Part shown: positions 54,930 to 64,000 of the stretch, one piece after another | Layout: each line of letters starts with the position of its first letter | Numbering within the stretch: position 1 is the first letter of the stretch | DNA from: Meandrina meandrites | Taxonomy: Eukaryota > Cnidaria > Anthozoa > Scleractinia > Meandrinidae | NCBI GenBank assembly: GCA_963693305.1 | Contig: OY855905.1 | Coordinates: forward strand, 15,453,237-15,517,236 | Reading direction: 5' to 3' | Length of the DNA stretch: 64,000 nt | Program-made: the position numbers and the translations under genes | Notes under the pieces: model-generated | Told to the model about the DNA's origin: nothing | The model's database searches: none | Seen by the model: the letters and a program-made list of their open reading frames with translations, nothing else

Positions 54930-55660
54930 GTTCGCATGTGAAAAGTAGCCGGGCAGTGGCTTTGCCGTGAACATGGCACCTAACTATTTTATTAACTTTT
55001 ATTTAAAAAAAAAACCTTCCTTTCCAAATAGACCCATGCGTTTTATGATTTTACTTCCAATCATTGCGAAATGTTAGATTCTTAGTCAACTTTTATTTTA
55101 GAAGTGAAAAAAAAAACATACAGACCACGAAACTAGCCCTCTGATTATAGATTTTGATAATCGAGAAATGTTTATTAGCACACTGAGATAAAGTCAGTCA
55201 GCTGCGTTAGTAAACGAAACGCGAGAATAAATATAGACATTTCTTAAATGTTTCTTTTTCCTTTCGCGTGACAGTCACGACGTTTCTCAAATGTTTCTTT
55301 TTCCCCTCGCGTGACAAGAAATCCGCCATGGATTCTGAACGCGTGATCGCTTCGATTGTAGCTCTTCTTTTCCTGATTATTGCGCTTAGAAAAGTTCTGA
55401 GATTTTTTTCGAGTTGAGGATTGCGGTCGCGATGCGAGAATCGTTACCGAAAGGTTTTTCGTGACTGCATAAAATGTAATTAACATGACAAGAGTTGACT
55501 GGAACAAATTACTTGATCTGTGTAGCAGTGTAGGGTTTCAAGTACGGAATAGCTTAGTGTCAAGTGTAGTGTGTCAAACTTATACAGTTGCGGTTACACA
55601 TCGTCCTTTTACCGTGGTAAATGGGCTCTTTACCTCGGAAAACTCACAAATCGTGTGTGA
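54930..55660. other. Intergenic, local duplication only
   Basis: A direct duplication of about 45 bp (AAATGTTTCTTTTTCC...CGCGTGACA) lies at 55245-55325. Otherwise unclassified. Confidence 0.4.
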
Positions 55661-55662
55661 CC

Positions 55663-56335
55663 AACATTTCCCAAGGTAAATTTATCGCGGTGTATTTCCA
55701 TGGATACATCAAAAAGAACAAAAGAATCGCCCATGCAAGTTACCGAGGTAAATAGGTAGGTTTTTCAAGTACCCCAAGATAAAATGACCGATCGCGAGGC
55801 AAACCTCAAAGATAAGCAAATAAAATAAACAGAGAAATTTGAAATTAAATATGGTTTAGATTTCCGGAGGTCAACTTTGTGTGTTCAAGGCAGCAAAAGC
55901 GTGGTCTTTCTTAGAATCATGGCTGGATGGCTTGCTGATTTGTAAGTATAAGCTACTTTTTTTTGGAAATTTGGCGTTTAAATACAACACAAGTCAAGGA
56001 AGATCTATAGTGCATTTTTTATATGTATTTCGATTTAATCTCTAGGCCTAGAAACATCCAACAAGGAGATTTATAAAAACGGAGTCTTCGCCTTCTAATT
56101 CTTCGGTGTCTGAAACACTGACATAACAAAACAATAGAGGACTGTGGAAACAGTATAAATAATAAAAACGAGATGATGCTACCAAGCACCCTCGAATTAT
56201 CCATTTTCGCATTTCGCGCCGAAAACAGTATGAAAGATTAATGACCTTGGTAATGTATTAAGTCTGTGAAGGCAAACACCCCGGTAACGTATTCCCGCGG
56301 TGAGTTTACCTTGGTGTAATTTACCTTGGGAATGC
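55663..56335. mobile_element. Possible TIR element (CCCAAGGTAAAT)
   Basis: CATTTCCCAAGGTAAATTTA at the left, and on the opposite strand GCATTCCCAAGGTAAATTAC at the right; ACCGCGG-type words lie near both. The ends are imprecise and no duplication was found. Confidence 0.35.
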
Positions 56336-56592
56336 TATTTCGTTACAAACATTCCGGTATTTCCATTTTCACCGTTTTCGTTGCAAGAAACATGTACTCT
56401 ATTTTCTGACATTGTTCTTGGATCGTAGAAAGCGGGCAATAAATCACAAAAGAAATGGAAAACAGCGCAATTTAACGGTCGGCGCAAGAAGGTGGGGGAC
56501 GAGTGCTTCGAGTAACGCTCAATTCCTGTTGCGTTCATTTGCGTCAAAAATAGAGAGGACGTTCTTTTTTGGTAAAAAATCATAAATAATAT

Positions 56593-56712
56593 TTTGTTCT
56601 GTCATTTTGTTTTCCCGCCTGTTTTGTAATTTTGTCTTCCCGCTTGTTTTGTCATTTTGTTTGCCGAGTGTTTTATCATTTCGTTTTCCCGCATGTTCGC
56701 CATTTTTATTTC
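56593..56712 (+). repeat. 25-bp minisatellite
   Basis: Four to five units of TTTTGTCATTTTGTTTTCCC with GCYTG, diverging rightward. Confidence 0.75.
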
Positions 56713-57114
56713 TCGCATATGAAAAAAAGAAGACTTAGAATTATCCCAGCAAAATTTTCCCCGGTGTCTGCTTTCCCCATCCCCGGAAATGGTAAATCTT
56801 CTAAAAACACCTTTCTTTTTAGAGGCGCGAAAGTTGCAAGCGTAGATAACATACAAGCTTTTTACAGCCTAGAGAAACATTTCCTGTTATAATAGCTTTT
56901 TGGTAAAGTATATTTTAGCCTCTTTTTGTACTAGCATTGTAATAAGGAGTACTATTTTTAATCTTAAATTTTAATGTGATGTAAGTTTTAGATGCAATGA
57001 CCCACCCTGTTTAAATAATGTTTCATATACTTACTTTCGTAATGATTCAGTATACTCACCCGGTAATGAGCTAAAAATGAGAAACAGTACTGATAAGAAA
57101 CAATACTGAACGAT

Positions 57115-57600
57115 TGCTGTAACCGTTTTTGGGTGTCCTCAGTCACCAAACAGTTTCATTCTGATGTCGAATGCACGCTTGTCTGACTAGAGACAGGAGA
57201 TGTAGGCTCCCAGTGAATGTTGTGTAACCCCTTTTGAATGGTAGCTGTCAGCAGTCTGTAAGTGTTCTTCACCAAACACTTTCATTCTAATATCATACGC
57301 GCGCTTCTTGGACTTCAGAGTGGAGATGTAGTTGCCCAGTGAATGTTGTGTAGCCCTTACTGAATGATAGCTCTCAGCCATCTCTGAATGTTCTTGACCA
57401 AACAGTTTCAGACTGATATCAAGTACAAGCTTGGATTCGGATCCAGAGCAGAGCTGTAGTCGCCCAGTGAATGATGTGTAACACCCCTACTCAATGGTAG
57501 TTGTCGGCTGTCTCTGAATATCAGAGACAGTATATCAATATCCTTCACCAAACAGTTTCCATCTGATATAAAGCGCTCGCTTCTTGGACTTAAGAGCGGA
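57115..57600 (-). pseudogene. TPR-repeat gene fragment, downstream part
   Basis: Minus-strand translation gives AYDIRMKVFGEEHLQTADSY and GVTQHSLGAYISC: TPR units of the kinesin-light-chain/nephrocystin-3 style expanded in corals. Stops and shifts interrupt the frame. Confidence 0.7.
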
Positions 57601-57606
57601 CAATTT

Positions 57607-57921
57607 CACAGCACGAAAATGGAGATTTACGGAAAATTAAAGGTGGCTTAAATCTCCTTAAAGCTGGTCATCCAACTTTACGCCATCAATTAAAGGTTCT
57701 TAAAGGTGTTAAACCTGACATTTACGCTACCGTGCGTAAACCTGGTGTAAATGTGGCTTAAATGTTTCAATATCTTTAAGTCAGCTTTAGACATGAGTGT
57801 AAAGCTGGTTTAAAGGTCAGCTTTAAAAAATGTAAAGGTCGCGTAAAGCTGATCAAATTCCAAATTTACGCCAGCTTTACTTCAGCTTTACACCGCAGTA
57901 AAGTTATGTTTTCATGCTGTG
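57607..57921. mobile_element. MITE inside the TPR relic (CACAGCAYGAAAA ends)
   Basis: The left end CACAGCACGAAAA and the inverse CACAGCATGAAAA at the right enclose about 315 bp made mostly of TTAAAG/GTAAAGCTGG words on both strands. Flanks share TTT. It separates two TPR fragments. Confidence 0.6.
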
Positions 57922-57959
57922 TTTATAGCCGGCAAGTTAATGTTGTTTGTGTTACACCT

Positions 57960-58300
57960 ACTGAATGGTAGCTGTAAGTGGTCGTTGGAAGTTTTTTTAC
58001 CAAACAGTCTCAGTATGATATCACGTGAACATTTCTCATAGGCAAGAGCAGAGTTGTAGTCTCCTAGTGAATGTTGTGTAACCCCCACTGAAAGATAGCT
58101 GTTGGCAGTCTCTGAATGGTTTTCACCAAACAGTTTCCGTCTGATATGAAGTGCATGATTCTTGGGCTCAAGAACGGAGATGTAGTCGCCCAGTGAATGT
58201 TGTGTAACCCCTACTTTATGGAAGCTGTCAGCAGTCTTTCGATGTTCTTCACCAAACAGCCTCAGTCTGATGTCGAGTACACGCTTCTCTGACTAAAAAG
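57960..58300 (-). pseudogene. TPR-repeat gene fragment, upstream part
   Basis: About 100 codons are open: KRVLDIRLRLFGEEHRKTAD, VGVTQHSLGDYISVLEPK, HALHIRRKLFGENHSETANS, GVTQHSLGDYNSA. Two to three TPR units with the repeated LFGEEH...GVTQHSLGDY pattern. No start or end is present, so it is a fragment. Confidence 0.75.
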
Positions 58301-58369
58301 CTTCTGAGCAGTCCCCTCTCCTGTGTTGAATGACGGCTTGGTCTAAATAGATGTCTGGAAAAATCGAAC

Positions 58370-58600
58370 AGCACATAGTCGCGAATAGTCGCGAATAGTA
58401 TGTGATAAGTCATCCATGTCCAATATACACGACCTGATACGAGTCGTAAGTCGTGAATGATGACAACTAGTAGCGAATAGTAGTTGAATAGTGGCGAATA
58501 GTAACGAAAAGTGACAAATACTATAGTTCCAAATACTAACGAATAGTTGCAAATAGTGACGAATAGTCCTAAATAGCGACGATAACGAATAGTGACAATT
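58370..58600. repeat. GCGAATAGT minisatellite
   Basis: About 15 degenerate units of 10-12 bp on the theme GTGACGAATAGT. Confidence 0.8.
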
Positions 58601-59075
58601 CGAGACCAGAATACTCTTTACTACTGATCAAAGTCAATATCTTACATTGATCTTACACTTAAGCATATACCACGGACAAAGAAAGGGGGCAGCTATTTTT
58701 TCCTATTTTGGAATGCCCCTTCTTTGTAATCCTCTGCACCCTTAGCGAATTGCAACTGTCAGGTTGAGTTTAAGACGAAACAAAACTACCTGGTAGAAAC
58801 TCATGAGCCTGAGAACTTTACAAAAACAAAAGAAACAAGACATCAATACATAAAAAAGAATTATAAAAGAACAGTCATTTTATAAAAGTATAGAACGAAA
58901 ACAAACTTAGCACCAAAACGAGGCTATACCTTGTGGTTTAACGTTTTAACACTGAAATCACAAATTACACAAAAATATTGAAAAGAGACACGAGACAGCC
59001 CAAAGGGCCTTTGATCTGCTTGGTAACCAAGCATAACCACACGCTGCTGACCTGTTGTCCGCGGGCGGTGTTGTA

Positions 59076-59470
59076 ATGGCGACGAAAATGAGATGGGGCT
59101 TGAGTTTCTTGCAGAGAAAGTTATATCCTGACCACTCCGTTGGTCCCATCTTAAACCTACATCTGCGTCGTATTTGTGTTGCTTCAACGGTTGAAGATGA
59201 GGGGGATAAGTTATTTGATGAAACGGCGTTAACAGTGGAGGAGGAAGAGGAGAAAAAGAGAAGGAGGGAGGCGGGGAAACAACTGCATGCCGCGTATCAT
59301 ATCAAAGTAAAAGAAATTGCTGAGAAATTCCTCGTGAAACGACTGGAGGAAGAAAAACACTTAAACGATGAGAAGCGCAAGAAAGAAGAACTTCGACTTC
59401 TAGAGAAAGAGATGCATGACAGGGTTATTGAGAGTGTCAAACTGGAGAACGAAAGAATTCAACGACTAAG
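59076..59470 (+). CDS. MRPS26: MRPS26-like exon 1
   Basis: Start chosen at the first in-frame ATG (GTAATGGCG). It carries the presequence-like start, an acidic segment (TVEEEEEKKRRRE) and the first half of the coiled coil, ending in phase 2. Confidence 0.85.
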
Positions 59471-61723
59471 GTGATTTTATTAAATTGACTTACTCAGTGT
59501 TGCCGTGTTATTGTGTTTGCCAGCTCAGGTCGATTTGAAGCAATTCCACCCGAGAGTAATTTTGATGACATGAAGCCATTTTGTGTGTGGTTCAACCAGG
59601 CATGCATATGAAAGCAATGGTCACACGTTTTAGGTTTTTGTGGCTGTCTTATTGTAAGATTGGGCTGCCTGTGGCATCAATGTTATCCAGTGAGAGGGGG
59701 GGGGGGGGGGGGGGGGGGCAGTGCAAACAATGCACCATTTATGAGTCGACTTTTGTCGCTATTTCAAAAGAGTCCTTGTACAACACACTAAATAGGAAAT
59801 TGAGTTTCATTTGTATAAAAAATGGCGTTTGTGCTAGCCTGCATAGCTTGGCAGTTTTATTGGGACAACGATTGTGTTTTGCCCCATAAAACTGCCAAGC
59901 TATGCAGACTAAGTTGTGCGTGAAGGATTATGTGGAAAAATTGGCTTGCATAGTTAAGTATGGGGCTGTGCAGAAGTCTTTCCCAAAGAGACTGTATAAG
60001 AAACTGGTGGCTAAATTCAACTATACTTTGATTAAAGCAAAAACAATGTTTGCACAGCACACAAAAAATCACATTTTTATTATTGATTGAGCCATATGGG
60101 TTTTGTTTTTGGGGTTGCTGGGTGGCAACTACAGTTTTGGAGTGCTTTTTGCTTTCCTTTTTTTGTTTCTATTTTTGAGCAATGAGATCAAGTGTTTGAA
60201 ATTATTTGTGTATTAAGGGGGAAAATTTAAGGCATTTTCTTTTTTGCAGGGAAGAGAGAAATGAAAATCAAAAACTTTTAAATGAAGAATATAATAGAGA
60301 AAGAGAAAAAGCAAAGAAAGAAATAGAGGAAAGGCAGCGACAAGAAAGAATTGAACTTGTGAGAAATGCTATAGTAAGTATATGCAGAGAGAATCTTAAA
60401 TTTTTAAGATGATGGAGGGTGTGGGTATGTTATTTGGTATTTGTTAAGAATAGATAATTGTAAATAAATAACAAATCGGGAAACCGAAGCCATCACAAAA
60501 CAGGACAGGAGAAATTTGACAACACAAGAGAAATTTAGAAAACAGTAGCAACAGTCAAGTGTTTTCTTTAGCATTCTCAAATAACTGGAGTGTTTTACAA
60601 CAGTTACATGTAAAACTTTACATTCAAGCATGTTGAACCGTAGCCACCCATCTAAGTTTTTGACATCTTTTTGTCATTTTTAATTAGTTTGATGGCTTCG
60701 GGTTGCACAACGGCTCATACAAAGGATCTGTGAATTGTTCAGTTTCAACCGGTTTTACAAACCCAGAAGACATTCCCTGTACGAAAAGTTAAGTTTGACC
60801 AAATTTTTGTCGGCATTAAATTTATTAATCGCCAGTTGAATTTGGCATAATCGCTTGTGCGAAACGTTTTTTGAAACCCTTTCAAACTCTGACGTTTGAA
60901 GATGAACAGAAACATGCAATGGTTGATACCCCGCCTTCCATTTTTCAAGGCATCTGATTGGTAGTTTAACGCAACCGGAAGCCATAAAACTCATCAAAGT
61001 AATCAAAAACTTGTCAAAAAGATGTCAAAAACTTTGTTGCGTGGCTACAGCTGGTGGCGTTCGACTGTAAGGAACTTGAAAATCTCCACATGCTTATGTA
61101 ACTCAACAACAATGACTCCTCAGTAATACGTGGCTTTGGCTTCCTTTTAATACTGTATGAAATAGATCCAGTGGTCAGTGCAAAACAATAAACACAGACT
61201 TCTATGATGAAACATGTTTTTAGCTAATCAGAGCACCAACACACAGAATTCAAACTGTTACCAATAGTTAAACGTAAGCTATATGAAAATAAGTACTACA
61301 TGTACATGCAGAATATTTTTAAGCCTGTCCTTGGTGGGTATAGTGCAACATCAAGTATCAGGCACCTGTTCCCAGGTGGAAAACTTGCTTACAGCTGTCT
61401 ACATGTAAGTGATATTTATTAGCACACATCAATGACTGTAGCCTAAGATCAGGTAAAAAATGTTTATGCACATTAAATTTAATTGATTTTATCTTGTGTA
61501 GGAGGAAAGCAAGAACTGGGTAACTCATGAGAACTTAGAGGAGAAGATTGCTTATTGTCTGGAACATGAAACAAATTACAACTTTCTTCTTTTACCAACC
61601 GGGGAAAAGCATTATTCAACTTCTCCACCAGGTTCTATTGACACTGAAGAAAATACACCTGGCCCTGCTGCTTATTATCTGACAGGATCACCTTCAAGGT
61701 CTACAAATCAAGAACATGACTGA
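59076..61723 (+). CDS. MRPS26: Mitochondrial small-subunit ribosomal protein mS26-like, three exons
   Basis: Exons 59076-59470 (donor TAAG|GTGATT), 60250-60373 (acceptor TTTTTGCAG, donor ATA|GTAAGT) and 61502-61723 (acceptor TTGTGTAG) join in phase to 246 residues. The basic N-terminus (MATKMRWGLSFLQRKLYP) looks like a mitochondrial presequence. The middle is a long charged coiled coil (KRLEEEKHLNDEKRKKEELR and similar). The diagnostic part is in exon 3: KNWVTHENLEEKIAYCLEHE then TNYNFLL, against KNFITRENLEARVEAAL then KNYNWAI in human mS26. mS26 is an animal-specific component of the mitoribosomal small subunit. The call rests mainly on that C-terminal motif plus the coiled-coil layout. Confidence 0.85.
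59698..59718 (+). repeat. Poly-G run in MRPS26 intron 1
   Basis: About 20 consecutive G, a possible G-quadruplex former and a probable source of assembly errors. Confidence 0.9.
59835..59911. repeat. 26-bp hairpin in MRPS26 intron 1
   Basis: CTGCATAGCTTGGCAGTTTT plus AT pairs perfectly with 59886-59907, and with one mismatch the stem extends to 26 bp. The loop is 25 bases. Confidence 0.85.
60250..60373 (+). CDS. MRPS26: MRPS26-like exon 2
   Basis: Encodes EERNENQKLLNEEYNRERE, then KAKKEIEERQRQERIELV and RNAI: a continuous charged helix. Phase 2 entry, phase 0 exit. Confidence 0.85.
60640..61048. mobile_element. MITE in MRPS26 intron 2 (GTAGCCAC ends)
   Basis: GTAGCCACCCA...AAGTTTTTGACATCTTTTTG and its inverse bound 409 bp. 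The arms extend through GATGGCTTCGGGTTGC for about 75 bp. No clear target duplication. Confidence 0.75.
61502..61723 (+). CDS. MRPS26: MRPS26-like exon 3 (terminal)
   Basis: 74 codons including the stop. EESKNWVTHENLEEKIAYC and HETNYNFLLLPTG are the conserved mS26 C-terminus; a Ser/Pro/Thr-rich extension of about 40 residues follows that the human protein lacks. Confidence 0.88.
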   Translation, partial: EESKNWVTHENLEEKIAYCLEHETNYNFLLLPTGEKHYSTSPPGSIDTEENTPGPAAYYLTGSPSRSTNQEHD

Positions 61724-62048
61724 CCACCTGTATCCCTCAAGATGTTGATGCATGTGCACATAACTCGTCTGCTTTGGCAGATTAATTACAGAGCATTCTT
61801 TATTTTCTTTAGACCTCTAAGTTCCGTCATCATTTAAGTTTTGGAGTTTTTAAAAGCTGATGTCTAGAGGGTTAAATTAACATCCCTGCCATCCCTGATA
61901 AATTAATTTAATTTATTGTTTAAAAAGCTTACCATTGACAGCAAGCTCTCACATACACCAAAGTGCCCTGTAACTATGGTTCTTATTGCTACAAAAATGA
62001 GCATATTGTAGTAATCAACTTAAATAAGCCACATGTAACATCCACGCA

Positions 62049-62054
62049 AATAAA
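62049..62054 (+). terminator. Candidate MRPS26-like poly(A) signal
   Basis: AATAAA 326 nt after the stop codon. Confidence 0.5.
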
Positions 62055-62188
62055 ATACATCACATTGACTCATGTTAGAGGAGGCGACAGATAAATTTGA
62101 GACAACTTTTTTGTAAGCACTCTCAAGTTACAGTTTTCTGGAGAGAAAATGTTTACATCATGTTTGGAAAAAAACGTGTTTTCTAGAA

Positions 62189-63224
62189 CAGTGCTTTCAA
62201 TAAGATTTTAAGTAGGTGGCTCAGGCGCGGATCCACACCCGTTTACAATGATTTACAGAAATCTGTCAGATTTTTGGTAAAAATAAATGAATAAATAAAT
62301 AAAAAATAAGGTAATTAATTAAAATAAATAAATTTCCAAGTTGAAATCTTGACAGTGCACAGGGTTCGCACAGTCTTGAAAAGTCCTTGAATTTTAGGGG
62401 GAGTCCTTGAAAAGTCCTTGAATTCCATTTTTCCTTGAAAAGTCATTGAATTTCTGTGTATAAGTCCTTGAAAAGTCCTTGAATTTTCTTCAACTTTAAA
62501 TGTAGAGGCATCGAAACCAATTTTGCTGTGCATAGACTGATTTTCTTTTCCTGTGTAAAGCAACTTCAAACACTGTAAAACACGGTTGTAAAAGCAGCTA
62601 ATAATGAGACAAGACAAGTGAACTGAAAAATGTAGTAAAGGAGATGGAGCAAACACTTGAAGCCTTAGAAACCTGTCAGCTTGGACTGGGAATGTTGCCT
62701 TTATATATCATCTGTGAAAATACGTTCCTGGTAGGTGGTCCTTGAAAATTCAATTTGGTCCTTGATAAGTCCTTGAAAAGTCCTGGAAAAATGGTCGCGA
62801 TTTTTTGTATGAACCCTGGTGCAGAAGAATGGTTTCTAAACATTTATTTTTATTTCCGGGCATTCACTGTTTTCAAGGCTTCATCCCAGGAGAATGGAAC
62901 TGGCCAACATCATGTCCGAGTGACTCGGAAACCCCCAAAATAGCAGTTTAGGGGGTCAAAACCTCAAACATTTGCCGGGAGGGGAAAGCCCCCCGGACCC
63001 CCTAGAAGCTCGCGCCTTCGGTGCTCGTACCACGCCTCCGGCATGGAAAGTTTTTCAACTCTCTGGAAATCAGTCACGATTTTCTCTGCATCTGCGCCTG
63101 TGGCTGCTCTTGTTTGGCACCTGTCAGAGAACAAAACAAGAGGCTGTAAACACCTCACCTTTATAGGGAGCAGCAGAATACCCGCCTGAGCTCCAGCAGG
63201 TGCCCGGCCTCATTGAAAGCTCTG
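62189..63224. mobile_element. Non-autonomous hAT-like element with 6-bp TSD
   Basis: The left end CAGTGCTTTCAATAAG and the inverted right end CAGAGCTTTCAATGAG resemble the ends of 28799-32934 (CAGGGGTTTCAATAAG), including the following AAGTAGGTGGCTCA. Both sides carry CTAGAA (62183-62188, 63225-63230), a perfect 6-bp duplication. A GGGGTCCGGGGGGC block also matches the autonomous element. No coding capacity. Another MITE is nested at 62360-62818. Confidence 0.88.
62360..62818. mobile_element. Nested hAT-type MITE (GTCCTTGAAAA repeats), 5-bp TSD
   Basis: Ends CAGGGTTCGCACA and, inverted, CAGGGTTCATACA, flanked on both sides by GTGCA. The interior has seven or more AGTCCTTGAAAAGTCC-type units. 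It inserted into the 6-bp-TSD element. Confidence 0.87.
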
Positions 63225-63230
63225 CTAGAA

Positions 63231-64000
63231 TATCATATACAGAGCCACAAATTGCTTTAACAATTAAAAGAGGGTGGCTGGAAGGGCTTTATTTGACAGG
63301 TACTCCTATAATGATTACAGCACATTCCTTGGAAACTTCCAGTTTCAATGTGGCATTTCAAGAAACATGTCTAATAAAATGCTAGTGTCCTATTATTGGT
63401 AATCTAAATGATCTCATAAAAATTAGAGTATTAAATCTAATTGATTGTCTTGTTTTACACTTTTTTCAATCGCAATTGCCATAGCATAAAGTTACTTTGA
63501 ATGGTGCAAAAGAAAAATGCTCTCCGTGGATTTACATGACTTTGCTTAAAATTTAAATCAGTTGGTTCAGGGTTCAATAACACAAATATCTAAAGCTGGA
63601 CGCTGGACACTGAAAATTTTTCACATCAAAAGACAGATCAGGGTTGAGCTGTTCAAGAGGTTGTTCAAAGCAGGGCTGGTGGACCAGTTGGTTGATCCCT
63701 GGTTAACATCCCATAATACTACTTTGAACAGTGATATGGCTTCCTTGAAGTAAATCATAGATGAGAAAGGGCAACTTTTTAACAAGGTCTGCCTCAAATA
63801 AGTGGGGCAGTGGCTTTCCTCAGACATTACTTCCTGTGTGGTCGTCAAAGTTAAAAAAATGTGGTGAAAGGCAAAACATTCAAGCATTTTCCTGTCTTCA
63901 CTGAATACATTGAGAAACAAAAAGTTCAATTCAATTAACCTCCATTCAATCTAGGTTTGAACAACAGAACTAACCCACAGTTAAATTTTAACCCCAGGTT
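63231..64000. other. Right edge, no gene recognised
   Basis: Plus-strand frames up to 63 codons and a 102-codon minus-strand frame (63621-63929) have no domain that I can recognise. Confidence 0.4.

Noticed and set aside
63621..63929. 102-codon minus-strand ORF at the right edge
   Set aside because: No recognisable domain; likely chance.
1..64000. Bacterial or viral origin, operons, CRISPR arrays
   Set aside because: Spliced animal genes, SINEs and eukaryotic transposons dominate; the tandem repeats lack regular spacers and cas genes.

Overview
This is a eukaryotic nuclear contig from an invertebrate animal, most likely an anthozoan cnidarian (stony coral or relative). The reasons are an AT-rich sequence, spliced genes with GT-AG introns and metazoan protein families, tRNA-derived SINEs, and a mix of DIRS, Penelope-like, hAT and PIN/XPG-like elements with coral-style TPR-gene debris. 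The organism call is inference; no rRNA or mitochondrial marker is present.

Three host genes can be supported. (1) On the minus strand, a nine-exon epsin-related gene (CLINT1/epsinR) covers 5128-42900, more than half of the window. Its exons join in phase to a 625-residue protein with an N-terminal ENTH domain, acidic-phenylalanine adaptor motifs and a Met/Gln-rich tail. (2) Minus strand 51833-53011 is an intronless alpha/beta hydrolase of the ABHD1/ABHD3 type with an intact Ser-Asp-His triad. (3) Plus strand 59076-61723 is a three-exon gene resembling mitochondrial ribosomal protein mS26 (MRPS26). The first two act in trans-Golgi/endosome clathrin traffic and in membrane lipid turnover, the third in mitochondrial translation; nothing suggests they work together.

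The rest is mostly mobile DNA, much of it nested. CLINT1 intron 7 holds a full-length antisense DIRS retrotransposon (11471-16217; gag-like, RT-RNase H and tyrosine-recombinase frames all open), a LINE 3' end, SINEs, and a MITE sitting inside a minisatellite. Intron 4 holds an 8.3 kb TA-flanked inverted-repeat unit (27346-35651), and inside it a complete autonomous hAT-like transposon (28799-32934) with an intact two-exon transposase, matching terminal repeats and a 6-bp target duplication. A second, non-autonomous member with similar ends and also a 6-bp duplication lies at 62189-63224. Between CLINT1 and the hydrolase, 43877-50596 is a 6.7 kb unit bounded by inverted repeats of about 420 bp. 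It contains the wreck of a PIN/XPG-like nuclease gene broken by a LINE, a TIR element and a 1.6 kb near-palindromic fold-back element whose removal restores the reading frame.

Other items are Penelope-like RT debris, hammerhead-ribozyme-like motifs, a SANT/Myb pseudogene, TPR pseudogene fragments, fold-back hairpins, and related minisatellites scattered across the window.
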